Positions 34,595 to 46,129 of a stretch of DNA of 64,000 nucleotides are shown here, piece after piece. Source of the DNA: Diabrotica undecimpunctata (lineage: Eukaryota > Arthropoda > Insecta > Coleoptera > Chrysomelidae). Below the pieces are notes generated by a model. The model searched no databases, had not been told where the DNA came from, and saw only the letters and a list, made by a program, of their open reading frames with translations. The stretch is taken from positions 69,859,186 through 69,923,185 of the forward strand of contig NC_092805.1 of NCBI RefSeq assembly GCF_040954645.1. Reading direction: 5' to 3'. Position numbers and translations under genes: made by a program. Each line of letters starts with the position of its first letter. The stretch's first letter is position 1.

Positions 34595-36385
34595 AGTTAG
34601 TTGTAAAACATAAAGCAACTTTACATTTATCGCACATTACTTTAGAAGTATTACAGCATCCTGGTTTCTTGCATCTTTCCTTTTTTTCAGAAATTACTGG
34701 CCAGTGGAAGGTTTGGTCAAGCCTAACTTCCTTTGGTAGTACAATAGCAGTAGATCCTCTCCTCTGTTTTTTTACAATTTCGTTCTCAATTTCACTGAGC
34801 CTGGGACGTCGTTTGTTTTTGATCTGATCATTGCTTGCTAACAGTACGCTACATAAGTGGGACTTATGTAGCGTACTGGTTTTTCTTTTTAATTTCAAAG
34901 TAATCGCAATCACGACGATGCAACAACTAGCTGTTAACAACAGCTAAATCCAGAAGGTGAAAAAATATTTTTAGATACCACTTTTTAGATCTTATGTTTG
35001 TTCGGTAAAGAGCAATTAGTGAATCCATAAGATCGACACCTCCAATAAATTTATTATAAAATTGTACTGAATTTGGACAGCATACAATAATTCTTGATTT
35101 TTGTTTCTTATCCCACCTCTTGACTAACGAAGTAGGCTTAGAACCAACAAATGTACTAAGCAAATGAACCGGTTTATTATCGTACCACTTTAACGCTGTT
35201 TGTCTTATGCCATCTACTGTAGCGTGCTTTTCTTCTACAGTACCTCTGCCCTGTTTCTTCATATTCTTGTCATCAGAAAAATGGCAATAAGGCAATCTGT
35301 TTGGAAGAACAGTTCCCAAACATTGCAGTCCACGTTTTTCCATTTCAATCTGCAACTGAATGCCATTGAACCAGTTGTCAAAATATACTTTATAGTATTT
35401 GTTTGGTTTGATTATCTCACACAATCTTATTACTACATTACCGCTGGTGTCTACATTAGGTAAATGAAGGGGATCTTTAACAGTTCCTGTATATAATTCC
35501 CAGTTATAAACAATACCATTGCTATCACACAAAACAAATGCCTTGTATCCCCATTTTTTGGGTTTGTTCTTCATATATTGTTTTAAAGAATGTGCCTCTT
35601 TGAATGGTATCATTTGTTCATCAATACACAATTTTTCACTCATTGGAATACTTTGAAAATTTTAAAATAGACCGTTGATGAATGGTCTAATTTTGTATAA
35701 CTTATCATTATTGTTGACCATATTTTCGTTATTATTGAAATACGTTTTAGTTTTTATTTCTTTCCAGCGATTCCTAGATATAGTATCGACTATTTGAGCA
35801 ATACGTGTTTCCTTCTGCCAAAATGATCTTGTCCTTGGCAAGCCATATATTGACATCAGTAGAACAGATCCAATAAATTGGTTTAATTCTGCTAGTGTCA
35901 TATTCAATGGTTTATTTATATTCTTTTGCAGTGCATACAAATTACTTTGTTCTACTATGTTTTCCAGCATATTGGTAGATATCATCTTTTTACAATAATG
36001 TAGAGGGGATTCCGGTTCTAATAATTTGCATGTTGGTAAATTACCTTTCCATTCTGGAATTGGAAATACTGTTCGAGAACCACTCTTCCACTGAATGTTT
36101 TTTACGATCATTTTTGACCTTTTGAGCACATTTTGTTCAGTGTGTTTTTCAGTTTTATCGGTATCGCCCTCATCTTCATCTTAGTCTAAATCTAAATTGG
36201 TATCATGGTCTAAATTTGCTTCGTACAAATCGTCTTCATTTTCCATTTTATTTGATTCTGGATCGATTAATATCTGTGTACCTGGAAAATTTATTACTAC
36301 TTTCTTATTATCACTATTAAAGTCAGAGTCTTTGGATTCCTCGGATATTTACTGCTTTTCCCGTAGAACGTTTTTGTATCCATCC
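34595..36385 (-). pseudogene. piggyBac transposase, left-arm copy
   Basis: The ATG near 36383 gives MDTKTFYGKSSK, then a frameshifted acidic region (ENEDDLYEANLDHD). From 36129 the frame reads the domain start with FPIPEWKGNLP, NQFIGSVLLMSIYGLPRTRS and RPFINGLF, then a TAA at about 35662. It resumes with EKLCIDEQMIPFKE (first Asp), VYFDNWFNG (second Asp) and GGVDLMDSL (third Asp), so the DDD triad is present. A stop follows LAVVNS, then HRRDCDYFEIKKKNQ. The next bases were replaced by a hairpin (34842-34878). The C-terminal zinc finger CKKPGCCNTSKVMCDKCKV ends near 34595. The TAA after NGLF is shared with the other arm. Confidence 0.88.
34842..34878. repeat. Perfect 17-bp-arm hairpin replacing piggyBac codons
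   Basis: CAGTACGCTACATAAGT and ACTTATGTAGCGTACTG are exact reverse complements around GGG. The right arm (about 57853-57902) has one of these arms, but a different 18-base coding stretch in place of the other. The left copy therefore acquired the second arm by copying the first. Confidence 0.88.
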
Positions 36386-36794
36386 TAAAGAAATAATTTA
36401 AAATAATATGGTAAAGTGTGGATTCAAAGCAACATACCTGTTTTTTATCACAGTACTGAAACAACACAATAAAATAAACAAATGTCAACGGTAATCAATA
36501 TCTAAATGCTGATATAATGCCTCTGTATGTATTTTTATATAAATTGTACACAATTTATAACAATAAATCACGATCGAAAATACAAACTTATAAGGCAGTC
36601 ATGTCCATTTGACATACTGTTAAACATTTCCATATAGGTTTCGTCATAGGTTCATAGAGTGTATTAAAATGTATAACCAAATATTGCCTGAAATTAACAG
36701 AGGGCATACTAGAGTCGGAAATTGTTTTAAAAAAGTTTTCTGCATCAAAAACTCCTTTGTTACCTTGAGTACACACGGGGCTATAGAGGGTTAA

Positions 36795-37060
36795 AATAGC
36801 TGTATCGAGCGAGGATAAGGTTATTGATGAGGAAAAAAAGACCTATCGCTAAGGAAGTGAGAAAGTAATAGGCAAACGCAAAGAGCACTTTAATTACATT
36901 AAATGAAATATGCATTACAATCTATCATGACACACATATCTTGATACACATAAAACAAGACAATTAATAAACACGTTAAGAGAATCTTAAGAAATAATAT
37001 CCAAAATTTAATTTTTAATACACAAAAGAAATAATGATATACAGAAGATACACAAATTAA
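36795..37060. other. Arm sequence between piggyBac and RTE-like RT
   Basis: Non-coding AT-rich sequence that starts at the TTAA flank of the piggyBac element. It is mirrored at about 54370-54635. Confidence 0.4.
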
Positions 37061-38060
37061 AAAAACGTTATCCCCTTATTGTACGCAAGAGAGATACCTC
37101 TAGGAAAAATCAAAACGATCGAAAATATATACCAAAACAACACAATAAAAGTAAAAGTAGAAGAAGAACAAACCGACCCTATTGAAGGTGACAATGGAAT
37201 AAGACAGGAATATTACCTGAGTCCTCTATTATTCAACCTGATTATGGATGAAATAATAAAAAATAAGAACTAAAAAAGGATACCAAATGGAAGAAAAACA
37301 AATTAAAATAATCTGCTGTGCAGACGACGCAATACTACTCTTTTAAAGTGAAAATGATTTACAACGTATGCTGTACCAATTTCATATAACCGCCAGAAAA
37401 TTTAATATGTTAATTTGCCCAAAAGAGACAAAATGCATGGTTACAACAGCAAATTTACTAAGATGTTAATTGGAGCTGGAAGGTCATATAATAGAACAAG
37501 TGTTAGAGCTTAAATATCTAGGCATCACATTATCTAGCTACGGAAAGTTCGAAACTAAAGTGGAAGACCCAGTGAATAGAGCAAACAGAGCCACAGGCTG
37601 CATAAATGAAACATTATGAAGAAATAAAAATATCGAAACAGAAACGAAAGGCAGAATTTACAAAACAGTCATCAGACAAATAATGACATACGCGGCAGAA
37701 ACAAGATCTGACACAGAGAGGACAAAAAGGATATGAAACAGCAGAGATGAAAACACTTAAAAAAATTGATGGTAAGACACTATGGGACAGAGCTAGAAGT
37801 ACAGATATACGACGTAGATGCAAGGTGAAGAACATCAAAAACTGGTTAAGAAATAGAAGAGTAGAATGAAACGATCATATAAGCCGAATGACAACAAATA
37901 AAACAATAAAGACGGCAAGAGACGGTTAACCCATAGGAAGACGATCAGTAGGACGACCACGAAAACGATGGAAGGGCAACTTCCTGGAGGCACATTGAAA
38001 AACAGACAGTTATGTCTATATGAAAAGAAAAAGTAGAAGAAGAAGAAGATACACAGGATA
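37061..38060 (+). pseudogene. RTE-like LINE RT and C-terminal remnant in left arm
   Basis: The frame reads IKTIENIYQNNTIKVKVEEE, then DNGIRQEYYLSPLLFNLIMDEI (family NGIRQGDSLSPMLFNLIMDEI), a broken CADDA block, FNMLICPKETKCMVT, LELKYLGITLSSYGKFETKV and EDDQ/KRWKG-like C-terminal motifs. It ends at an AGAAGAAGAAGAAG tract near 38040. The mirrored copy is at 53405-54350. Confidence 0.75.
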
Positions 38061-38984
38061 ACCAATAAAATAGTTGCAAGAAAGATAAAATAAATCAGTC
38101 ATATTAATGTAGAATAGCAGAGGACAGAGTATTTGTCATAGCTTTAGACAAGTACCCAATTGAAAAAAGAACACAGGTCGTTCAAAAAAGACGGAACTCT
38201 AGAAAGAAAATAGCATAGATTTAAAAAAATAATAGTATAAACATGTCTTTTTCTACTTTTTTAATATTGAAGATACGTAAATAGTACATTGAATTAAAAT
38301 GTAACCTTTGATATCTGTGATAAACCCATCACCTGAACAGTGGCGCCGATGTATGTAGTTAAGATTGTTTACACTTATTTTACCTGTTTATTTTTTTATT
38401 ATCTATATATGAGTTGTGACAGATATCACAAACTTATTTATTTTCCACAAAGAGGTTCTTTAGAACCTAAAATTATTACTATACAAATCTGATTCGACAT
38501 ATCTTCAAAAAGTAATACACGGCATGTAAAATTTAAATTTTTAATAAAAAGTAAAAGATTACGCATTACTTATGGGGTTTAAAAAACAGGCCTTTAGGAA
38601 GATTGAAGTACTAATAAGACCACCGCAATCGGGTATACCCCGGGTAATGATTAATTAATTAATCGGCTAATTCTTCAGTCACCCCTTTAATATGATTTTG
38701 TCAAATTGGTCATTTTTAGGATCAACTATTCTAATAACATATGTCTATAACTGTTAAGGGTATATCTAAAAATCAAGAAACTTTACTTTATTTAAACTTA
38801 TCAGACATATGAGCTAAACACGAATCTGACTAATTTCTAGTACAGGAAACACATATAGGGCCTAACCTAGGGTATTTGGTATATAGCTGATCGCTGAAAA
38901 CCACATTATAGATATAGACATACTATTTCTATCGGAAAAAAAGCAAAGAATAACTCAAAGTAAGAAAGAACAAAACCAGTCAGC
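38061..38984. other. Non-coding arm sequence
   Basis: No gene. It includes TTAATTAATTAATC near 38650 and is mirrored at about 52480-53400. Confidence 0.4.
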
Positions 38985-40150
38985 TAAGAGAACCTTTTAA
39001 TGATTTTGAGCTTGGATCCACCATCTACATATTTAATGAAAAATAATACAGATACCGACATTGAGGAACTGAGCACAAAGCTTATTACGAAATCTGGACC
39101 AAAAACACTAGAATGGCTTATCCAGATGATGAACAACTGTATTCAAATTAGGAGATACCCAAAGTCTAGAGACAAGCCAAAGTTGTTACCTTGCTTAAAC
39201 CTGGCAAAAACTCCAACGACCACAAAAACTATCAGCCGAAATTTTTAGTTTGTCAGCTATTCAAAGTAATGTACATCACAAATACTAAATCAAAGATGGG
39301 TACGAAAAATATCGGGTATCAATGGTGGTATTTTTCAATCTAAATGCCGCTTACGACACCTTAACTTACAGAATATTTTTTCAAAAACTATATGATATCC
39401 CCTTGGATAACAAACTCACTTATATTGTCTGCTTATGCCTACACAAGAGAATATTTTTTATATCACTCAATGGTAAGAATAGCAGATGAAGAACGGTCTC
39501 GCTTGGGGTAGCATAAAGGCACCTACACTGTATAACATTTACACAAACGAACGATCCATACCGGTAGATACTAGGACTTCTATTATATAGACGATACACC
39601 TATTATTTGACAATAAAAATAAACTATGAATCAATTTTCAGCCAAAACCCCTGAAAAGCTCGTGTGTGCTCCTTCAATTTCCCTAACATAGACGCTTTCA
39701 CAAAACTGAACATCCAATAATGTCATGATTGTTGAACGTAGACTCCCTATAAATTCCTTGAAAATAGTTTGTATCGCACGGGGTCAGTCACAGATTATTG
39801 TTTAAAACTAAAAGGTAAATTGAGGACCAGAAATAATATTGTTCGCAAGCTTGTCAGCTAAAAATGAGGTGCACATCCTTCCACCCTTAAAACATAGACG
39901 CTTGCACTATATGCATCTGCCGCCGAATATACCTTGTTAGACAAATTAACCATTCTTTGTTTTTGTGCACACTACTATCAATTTTAACACAAAAATATCT
40001 ATTGTAGCTCTTAACCATATTTATTTTGAGATAACCGTTCATCGAGATATCATATGTAGTACACAAATAAGACCAGAACTAAAATAATAAAAAAGCTTTA
40101 TAAAAGATATCGCAGAAGATTGGATAAAATAAAATTAGTTTTTATTAATC
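38985..40150 (+). pseudogene. jockey-type LINE RT remnant in left arm
   Basis: The 82-codon frame from 39000 includes LDPPSTYLMKNNTDTDIEEL, KLITKSGPKTLEWLIQMMNN and RRYPKSRDKPKLLPCLNLAK. These are followed by VVFFNLNAAYDTL with QKLYDIPLDNK, a FVSLNGKNSR-like block and a decayed IDDTPII (YADD region). Thumb pieces with KLKGKLRTRNNIVRKL and KWGAHPS-like codons continue to about 39950. Multiple frameshifts and deletions. Mirrored at 51300-52467. Confidence 0.75.
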
Positions 40151-40743
40151 GGATGCTTACATAAGACGTACAAAGACATACTCACGTAAACAAAATATAT
40201 TACGAAATTTCTGTAATTAAAAAAAACATCGAGTTCGGCATTGAACTAATAAAATTATATTAAATAAAAGAACAACATTTTTAAAAATGCAGAAAAAATA
40301 AAATTTTTTATGCAAGCGAATATTCCATTAAATAATAAGCCCAAATCCTTTTGTATCTATATACCTGTTTTTAAAGAACCAGTTACCTTTTAGTACGTAG
40401 TTATACCAGGTAATAAGATATCCTCTGTTACTCAGTGTAATGCGTATTAGATTACACTGTCTACGATCAGTAGATAAAAATAAGGAGCCCATATGAACCG
40501 TTCAGGATATATGCTGAAAATATACGGTATAATCGCACAGTTGCCAAACTCTCAGAGCTTACTTAAACCGATAAACGTATGTTTCAAATATACATTGAAG
40601 AAGATCTGTACGACCCCTATAATATATACACGTGAACTAAACGATATACATTTATGATACAGGGGTATTTACGGGCTCCAAAAAATTTTTATAAATTAAT
40701 AAACTCTACATGTTGATGAATCGACAGAACCAATATTATGGAA

Positions 40744-40783
40744 TGGTCAAGTGAGCTCCGTATATCGGTATCCACTTGACCAC
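40744..40783. repeat. Small inverted repeat near left arm inner edge
   Basis: GGTCAAGTG faces CACTTGACC perfectly, and GAGCTC-type palindromes occur inside and beside it. It is short, and its role is unknown. Confidence 0.5.
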
Positions 40784-40835
40784 GGAGCTCAATTGAACCT
40801 GAATTTTAACATGGGCGGAGTCCACTTTATGCCGT

Positions 40836-40837
<2 letters not shown>

Positions 40838-40882
<45 letters not shown>
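40838..40882. repeat. (TA)n microsatellite left of the MITE
   Basis: Over 20 uninterrupted TA units immediately left of the CTCCCTCTATAACG terminal repeat. Confidence 0.9.
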
Positions 40883-40883
<1 letters not shown>

Positions 40884-41579
40884 TCCCTCTATAACGCGAA
40901 CTGAAATGACAGACTAATTACCTCGTTATAAGCCGATCTCGTTATATCAGACAATAATAATACTGTGCATACATATGAATCTGTAGTTTTCTAAACCATT
41001 AACTTCCTATAGTGAAGCCATTCGGAGCAATATAAGATGCTAATAAATATTGTTTGAATGGCGTTTTTGAAAAAAAGTTATTTACTTTTATTGCCAATGA
41101 AATACATATATTAAAACAAAAAAGATTTGTTTGCTTTTATTATCAATGATATACGTTAAAACAAAAAATCTGTACTTATATTTTTTTCCAACTACATAAT
41201 ATATAAAGCGTATTTTCAAGGATAACATAAACTATTGCTTCTGCAATTTTAAGAACTCTGTCATTTTTAACTGCTTTAAATGGTCCAGTATCATTCTCTC
41301 ATATTTTCTAAAGATGTGAAATAGTTGTATTTATTCATTGTAAAGAACTTTATTGCGGGCTGCAGTTAAGTTTATTGAGGGGCTGTTTGAAAAGGTATTT
41401 ATTTATAGCCACGACCGGACCAAAAACGTAAAAAACACGTTTTTGGATCTTATTTTCTCTCGTTATAACCAAATTTGCCTCGCTATAGACGGTTATAGTT
41501 CAATAGAAATTTCACGGGACATCTAATGTATCTCGTTATAAGCGAAACCTCGTAATAACCGTGTTCGTTATAGAGGGAG
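40883..41579. mobile_element. 697-bp pogo-type MITE between two TA arrays
   Basis: The left end CTCCCTCTATAACGCGAAC and the reverse complement of the right end CTCCCTCTATAACGAACAC share 14 bases and then diverge. Further inverted blocks (CTCGTTATA) lie inside. TA flanks both ends. The TIR type and TA target fit pogo/Tigger-derived elements. No open transposase remains; the interior has only AT-rich, broken frames. Confidence 0.8.
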
Positions 41580-41583
41580 TATA

Positions 41584-41585
<2 letters not shown>

Positions 41586-41647
<62 letters not shown>
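41586..41647. repeat. (TA)n microsatellite right of the MITE
   Basis: About 30 TA units immediately after the MITE's right flank. The MITE probably split one longer TA array. Confidence 0.9.
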
Positions 41648-41649
<2 letters not shown>

Positions 41650-42120
41650 ACGGCACGCTACATACCTTATATGTACTATACGTCTCTTACGTCGTTTGAT
41701 TTGATGTGTCGTATGCTAGGATTCGGCTAGTTGTTCATTTTGTATTCAATCAGAGACCTTCTTTAGGTCAATAAAAAATTTACCTTAAAGTGTATCTATT
41801 GACATCCAGAGTGTCATTTGATATCTCATATGTTGCTATACGTTCATTATTGAAGAAGAACCTGAGTAATCCTCTTTTGGTAGTCGCCTTGTTTGTTTCT
41901 TATATCTCAATATATTCGTTATATATTCATTTGCTATATCTCATGTTAGGATTCCTTTAGTGATTTAATTTGTACTCAGCTAGAGGCTTTAACCTCTAGC
42001 TGAGGGTTTAACCTCTCTTCTCTCGAATGATGTATCATACCACATCACATTATATCATATCATATCACAATCTGACAAACTATTCTACCCCTACCACAAA
42101 ACACTTAAAATATATTTAAA
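41648..42120. other. Non-coding spacer sequence
   Basis: No gene. Contains repeated ATATCATATCACAT words near 42045-42070 and a GAGGTT/CTCTAGCTGAG local inverted repeat near 41975-42010. Confidence 0.4.
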
Positions 42121-43480
42121 ACATCAATTTATACAATGAATAATTATCAATAAACTAACTGTATCGTTTCAACAACAGAATATGATTGAAATGTCAGTTG
42201 GTAGTTCTGATTTATTTCCTAGCTGGCGCTAAAAGTTATCATCCCAGACAATCTGCGTAAACTGCTAAGGAAATTTTGTATCCGTTTATTAAACACCACA
42301 AATTTAAGTTTCTTTAATTTTCTAAGATCTTAATTTTTTCTTTAAAGATTTTGTTTAATAATTTTAGTAATTTTGAAAATTTGTTAAATATAAAATAGAC
42401 CTCATTCATCACTTACACGTTCATTATTATTTTGTATTTATGCTTAATTACTTGATTTTGATTATGATTATATTTTATTATAATGGTTAAAAAAAAAATC
42501 AAAAAAATGATATGTTGTGTTCTGAAAGTGGAAGCACAGCTTTCGTATCGTCTATTTATGGTTTTTAATGTAAGTTATTTTATTTAATTTTATTTAGTTT
42601 TATTTAATTTTATGTAATTTTATTAAATTTCATAATTGTATTTCATTTAATTTTGATTTTATTTTATTGTATACAAATATTTTAAAATTAAAATTAGCCA
42701 AATAAGCAAAAGTTCACAAAAATTAAAATGACGTTTTCATAACAAATAGGTAAGTAATTTTCAGAGAATCGCTCAACTTTTGCGTGAAATCGTCTTATGA
42801 AATCAATATGAAAATAAATTTTACCTTAAAATTAGAGCAACAAAAATTTTTGTCAATTTTGCGAAAAAAATAATCGTACTATTAGTTATATATGTAATTA
42901 GTTAGTATTAATATATGTAATTAACATTAATAGTATTAAATTAAACGCTATCTTTTCATGAAAAAAATATGATTTACTCATAAGCCATGTCAATATATCA
43001 GTTGGTAGTTCAGATTTCTTTTCTAGGTGGCGCTAGGAGTTTAAATCTAAACTAACATAAAGCCTTAAATTATTTTGGTTATTAACTCTAATTTTAAAAT
43101 AACAGTAACCAATATTAATAATTATATTAATATGTAATTAATATTTTTGGTATTATTAATTAAACGTAACGTTTTCATTTTATTTTATGTTGGTAAAACG
43201 TTGATGTTTCTTAAACGTCATTTTACTTTTATAATAAGTACATATGTAAATCTTACCTTATAATTACAGTAACATATATTTTTAGCATTTTTGCGAAAAA
43301 ATTAATTAGTGATGAGTAAGGATATTTGAATCATCAATTTGTAGAATAAATAAATAAACCGTATCGTTCAAAAATAAAATGTAATGATGTTGGTAGTTCA
43401 GATTTTTTTCCTAGGTGGCGTAGTTACCTTACCGGTCAAACAGTGTGATTTGTCGTTCTAGCCTTTTATATAGATAGATT
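42120..43480. repeat. Diverged direct repeats, period about 400 bp
   Basis: The block GTTGGTAGTTCAGATTT followed by TCCTAGGTGGCGC recurs near 42198, 42989 and 43393. Accompanying blocks (TTACCTTA-AATTA-AG-AACA, TTTTGCGAAAAAA and ACGTTTTCAT) recur with the second and third copies at similar spacing of about 400. The first copy lies about 790 upstream, twice the period, with no clear unit between. Non-coding and AT-rich. Confidence 0.6.
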
Positions 43481-44331
43481 TCTTTGAATGTACTTATTAT
43501 TTTTACTATTCTATTTTCTCCGTGCTCTCATTTCTACTCAGCTCTTCACTTGCCGTGTATTTATTGTTTCTTTATCATCAGTCGTTAATCTATTACATGT
43601 ATTGTAGGTATATCATAATTAAATTATCATAATTTCATTAGTTAATGTGTATGATTTTCTTCCATTTCCTTTTACTTTTCTACCTGAACGCATCTTCTGA
43701 AACTGGAACACTAATGGTTGAGAAAATAGAGTCCATATATCCTGTGGGATATCTGCCTCTATTTATGGTCTTTTTCCCTGTATGATCTCTCTATGATAAA
43801 ATCAATTAAGCATAGATTCGATGCGATCTTAAATATGCTAGGGTTTTCTATAATCTGTATGTATTGATTTAAATTAATATAGTTCTTACCTGTCTAGTAT
43901 ATGGAGAAAACCTAGTTGTTTCTTCTATTTGGCTTTTAGGCTTTTCATCAGTGTATAAAATACAATTCTGGAAACAATTTTGGACTGATCTAAAATAAGA
44001 AAACAAGTTAATCAGGATCACCAAATAAATAAGATGTTAATTCTGCTACAAAGGTCTTGGTTAGCGTTTTCACTTTGATTTTATTTATTTAGTGTTGTGT
44101 ATTTGGATATTTGGTGATCTAATAATTAATCTGGTTTACTAATTAGAGCACTGCGATCTCAATAAATATAGTTCTAGGAAGTTTAATTTTTTTTATACAT
44201 ACTTGACAAATTTACACAAAGCGCACTCATTAATATATTTTAGACAGATGCATAAAGTTAATGCGTTTTGAAAAATAATGCATATGGAGAAAAACCATTT
44301 TCAATCTTTTAAAAAAACACTATTATTTCAG
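43481..44331. other. Non-coding spacer sequence
   Basis: No gene, repeat or element end recognised; AT-rich. Confidence 0.4.
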
Positions 44332-44880
44332 AAATTATATGGCGAAGAAAAGCACGTACTAGAGAGCCTTTTGATGCAGTTACACTGGAAAATGTGAAGA
44401 AAGTCCATGAAATAGTTTTAGCTGATAACAAAATGAATGTGCGTGAATTGGAAAAGGCCACAAAAATTTGTAAATAGCAAACTAGTCATATTTTAAATGA
44501 AGTTTTGAATATATGAAAAAATATCCTGCCCATGGGTGCCGCCTTTGTTGAACATTGACCAAAAACATGATTTAGTAACCACTTTTCAGCAGTGTTCGGA
44601 CCTTACGAAGCGCAATCCGTCGGATTTTTGGCTTCGATTGGTAAGCGTTGAATCTGTTGACCTTTGATTAGACGGCCCCATATGTAGAAGAAAAATGTGT
44701 TGTTTCTTCAAGACAACGCACCTGATCACAAAAGTGTTATGGCAATGCCAAAAATTCATAAATTAGGCTTTGAATTTTTTTTTCATCCATCTTATTTTCC
44801 TGGTTTGGCCCCACCGAATAATATGTGTTCGCAAATCTGAAGAGTATGACTGAGTTACGACTGCAGACAAAAAAATTTTG
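44332..44880 (+). pseudogene. mariner transposase relic
   Basis: The first part reads FDAVTLENVKKVHEIVLADN then MNVRELEKATKI, the N-terminal helix-turn-helix of a mariner transposase. Frame-shifted pieces follow: LLNIDQKHDLVTT, then NPSDFWLRLVSVES where the first catalytic Asp block should be. After a deletion the core resumes with FLQDNAPDHKSVM and LGFEFFFHPSYFPGLAPPN. The terminal Asp of the mariner D34D triad (normally LAPSD) is Asn here. Stops and deletions make it inactive. Confidence 0.78.
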
Positions 44881-44964
44881 TTTTTTTTCGGTTATTTTGA
44901 TATTCATTTTAGGTCGTATTCGACTGTATTATCTACGTATCCAATTACACTAAGTAATTGACCT

Positions 44965-44994
44965 TCTTCTTCTTCTTCTTCTTCTTCCTCTTAC
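44965..44994. repeat. (TTC)n microsatellite
   Basis: CTTCTTCTTCTTCTTCTTC with a short imperfect continuation. It lies at the 3' end of the minus-strand LINE fragment, as in other copies of this LINE family in the window (38040 and 53409). Confidence 0.8.
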
Positions 44995-44995
44995 C

Positions 44996-45560
44996 GTACC
45001 TTATTAACTCTCCTTGACGTTGGCGATTAACACAGCAAGACTCACTATCTTGACCTCTTCAGAACAGTTATTCGACTCTCCCATGTCCATTCTCTGACAT
45101 TTTTCAACCACCCAACTTGTTTTCTACCAATTCCCCTATGTACTTCAATTTTACTCATCGTAATTATTCGAAAAATATTATAGTATTTTCCCCGCATTAT
45201 TTGTCCAAGATATGCTATTTTCTTGGATTTGAAGCTAGGAATCTGCTGACAAGTACCTAATTTCTTCTCTGTTGAGAACTGCTTCATTTGTCTTCTTAGT
45301 CGTCTACAATATTTTTAGTACTCCTCTATAAAACCACATTTCAAAAGCCTCTAAGCAGTTAATAGTAGATATTTTCAAGGTCCACACTTCGGTGCCATAT
45401 AAGATAACTGACTATATATTGTAACATTTAATCATGCATTTCAGAAATTAAAGTGATCGTTACAAAAGAGTGACCTCAGTTTTATCTAGACCTAATTGTT
45501 CAGTAATATTACAACCTAGATATTTAAATTTGATACACTTTGTATTGGTTGTCTATCTCA
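44996..45560 (-). pseudogene. RTE-like LINE C-terminal fragment
   Basis: Minus-strand frames read LKYLGCNITEQLGLDKTEV, YGTEVWTLKISTINCLEAFE, TNEAVLN and then IAYLGQIMRGKYYNIFRII, EVHRGIGRKQVGWLKNVREW. This is the usual C-terminal order (YGxExWT, YLGHIMR, GRRGIGRKQxSWLKNIRxW). Frameshifts and stops are present. The catalytic RT domain is absent. Confidence 0.8.
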
Positions 45561-45689
45561 TGAACTCTTATCCCAACGTGATATTGGGCTTTAAAATACA
45601 TTTAAGTAATCCAACAATTATGGATTATTTGAAAGCATTAATTAACAAGCTTATAAAACACAATAAAATATCATAACATATGAATAAAG

Positions 45690-46115
45690 TAAAACAGGCT
45701 ACAATATTCAAAAGGAGCGATAAAAAATAACCAGAAAACTACAGAGGAATTAGTTTGCTAAATACTACCAACTAAAATTTTGCAAGAATAAATCGGCTCA
45801 TAAACTTAAAGATGAGCAACAAGGTTTTCGTACGGAAAGTTCGTATACAGCTGAATATTCGGCATATAACAGATTACAGAGAAAACATTAAAATACAATA
45901 AACTCTCATTCCTATATTTGATCGACTTGAAGATTGCATTTGACAGACTAAACTTATAGATGTAATACTTCTCTTGGAAAGACCAATAAACTCTTGGGTA
46001 AAACAATAAGATGGAAGTCAGAATAGATGGACAACTTACGAAACCGGTAAAGGTAATGGAATGAGACAGGGGGATTCATTAAATCCTATGCTATTTAAAC
46101 TGCCCATGAAAAATG
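45690..46115 (+). pseudogene. RTE-like LINE RT fragment
   Basis: The frame traces FKRSDKK-PENYRGISLLNTT, then LIDLKIAFDR-type codons near 45925, and GKGNGMRQGDSLNPMLF just before 46090, where the motif NGIRQGDSLSPMLFNL is expected. Stops occur throughout. Downstream of 46130 the sequence switches to a jockey-type ORF1 end, so another element interrupts it. Confidence 0.68.
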
Positions 46116-46129
46116 AAATTAAAATTCTC

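Larger units (their letters stand above)
34388..36790. mobile_element. piggyBac element, left-arm copy
   Basis: The ends read CCCTCTATTGCCCG at 34388 and, from 36790 on the reverse strand, CCCTCTATAGCCCCG. TTAA flanks the second end (36791-36794), but the first is flanked by TTAG (34384-34387), a one-base decay of TTAA. The right-arm copy at 54640-58342 carries the same altered flank (CTAA on its strand). The element is 2.4 kb and encodes one transposase on the minus strand. Confidence 0.9.
31887..40683 (+). repeat. Left arm of giant inverted repeat
   Basis: This 8.8-kb segment is matched in reverse complement by 50785-63933. Outer edge: TTGTGTTATAGAATATAG; inner edge: GGTATTTACGGGCTCCAAA. 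Paired coordinates add up to a constant within each block (about 95820 outside, 92730 in the middle, 91460 inside), so the arms are collinear apart from two large insertions or deletions. Its contents, in order, are an RTE-like LINE, a piggyBac element, a second RTE-like RT and a jockey RT. In an 85-residue stretch of the piggyBac protein only four residues differ between arms. Confidence 0.93.

Noticed and set aside
40838..41647. CRISPR-like or satellite array at the TA tracts
   Set aside because: Simple dinucleotide repeats without spacers. The intervening sequence is a MITE with its own terminal repeats.
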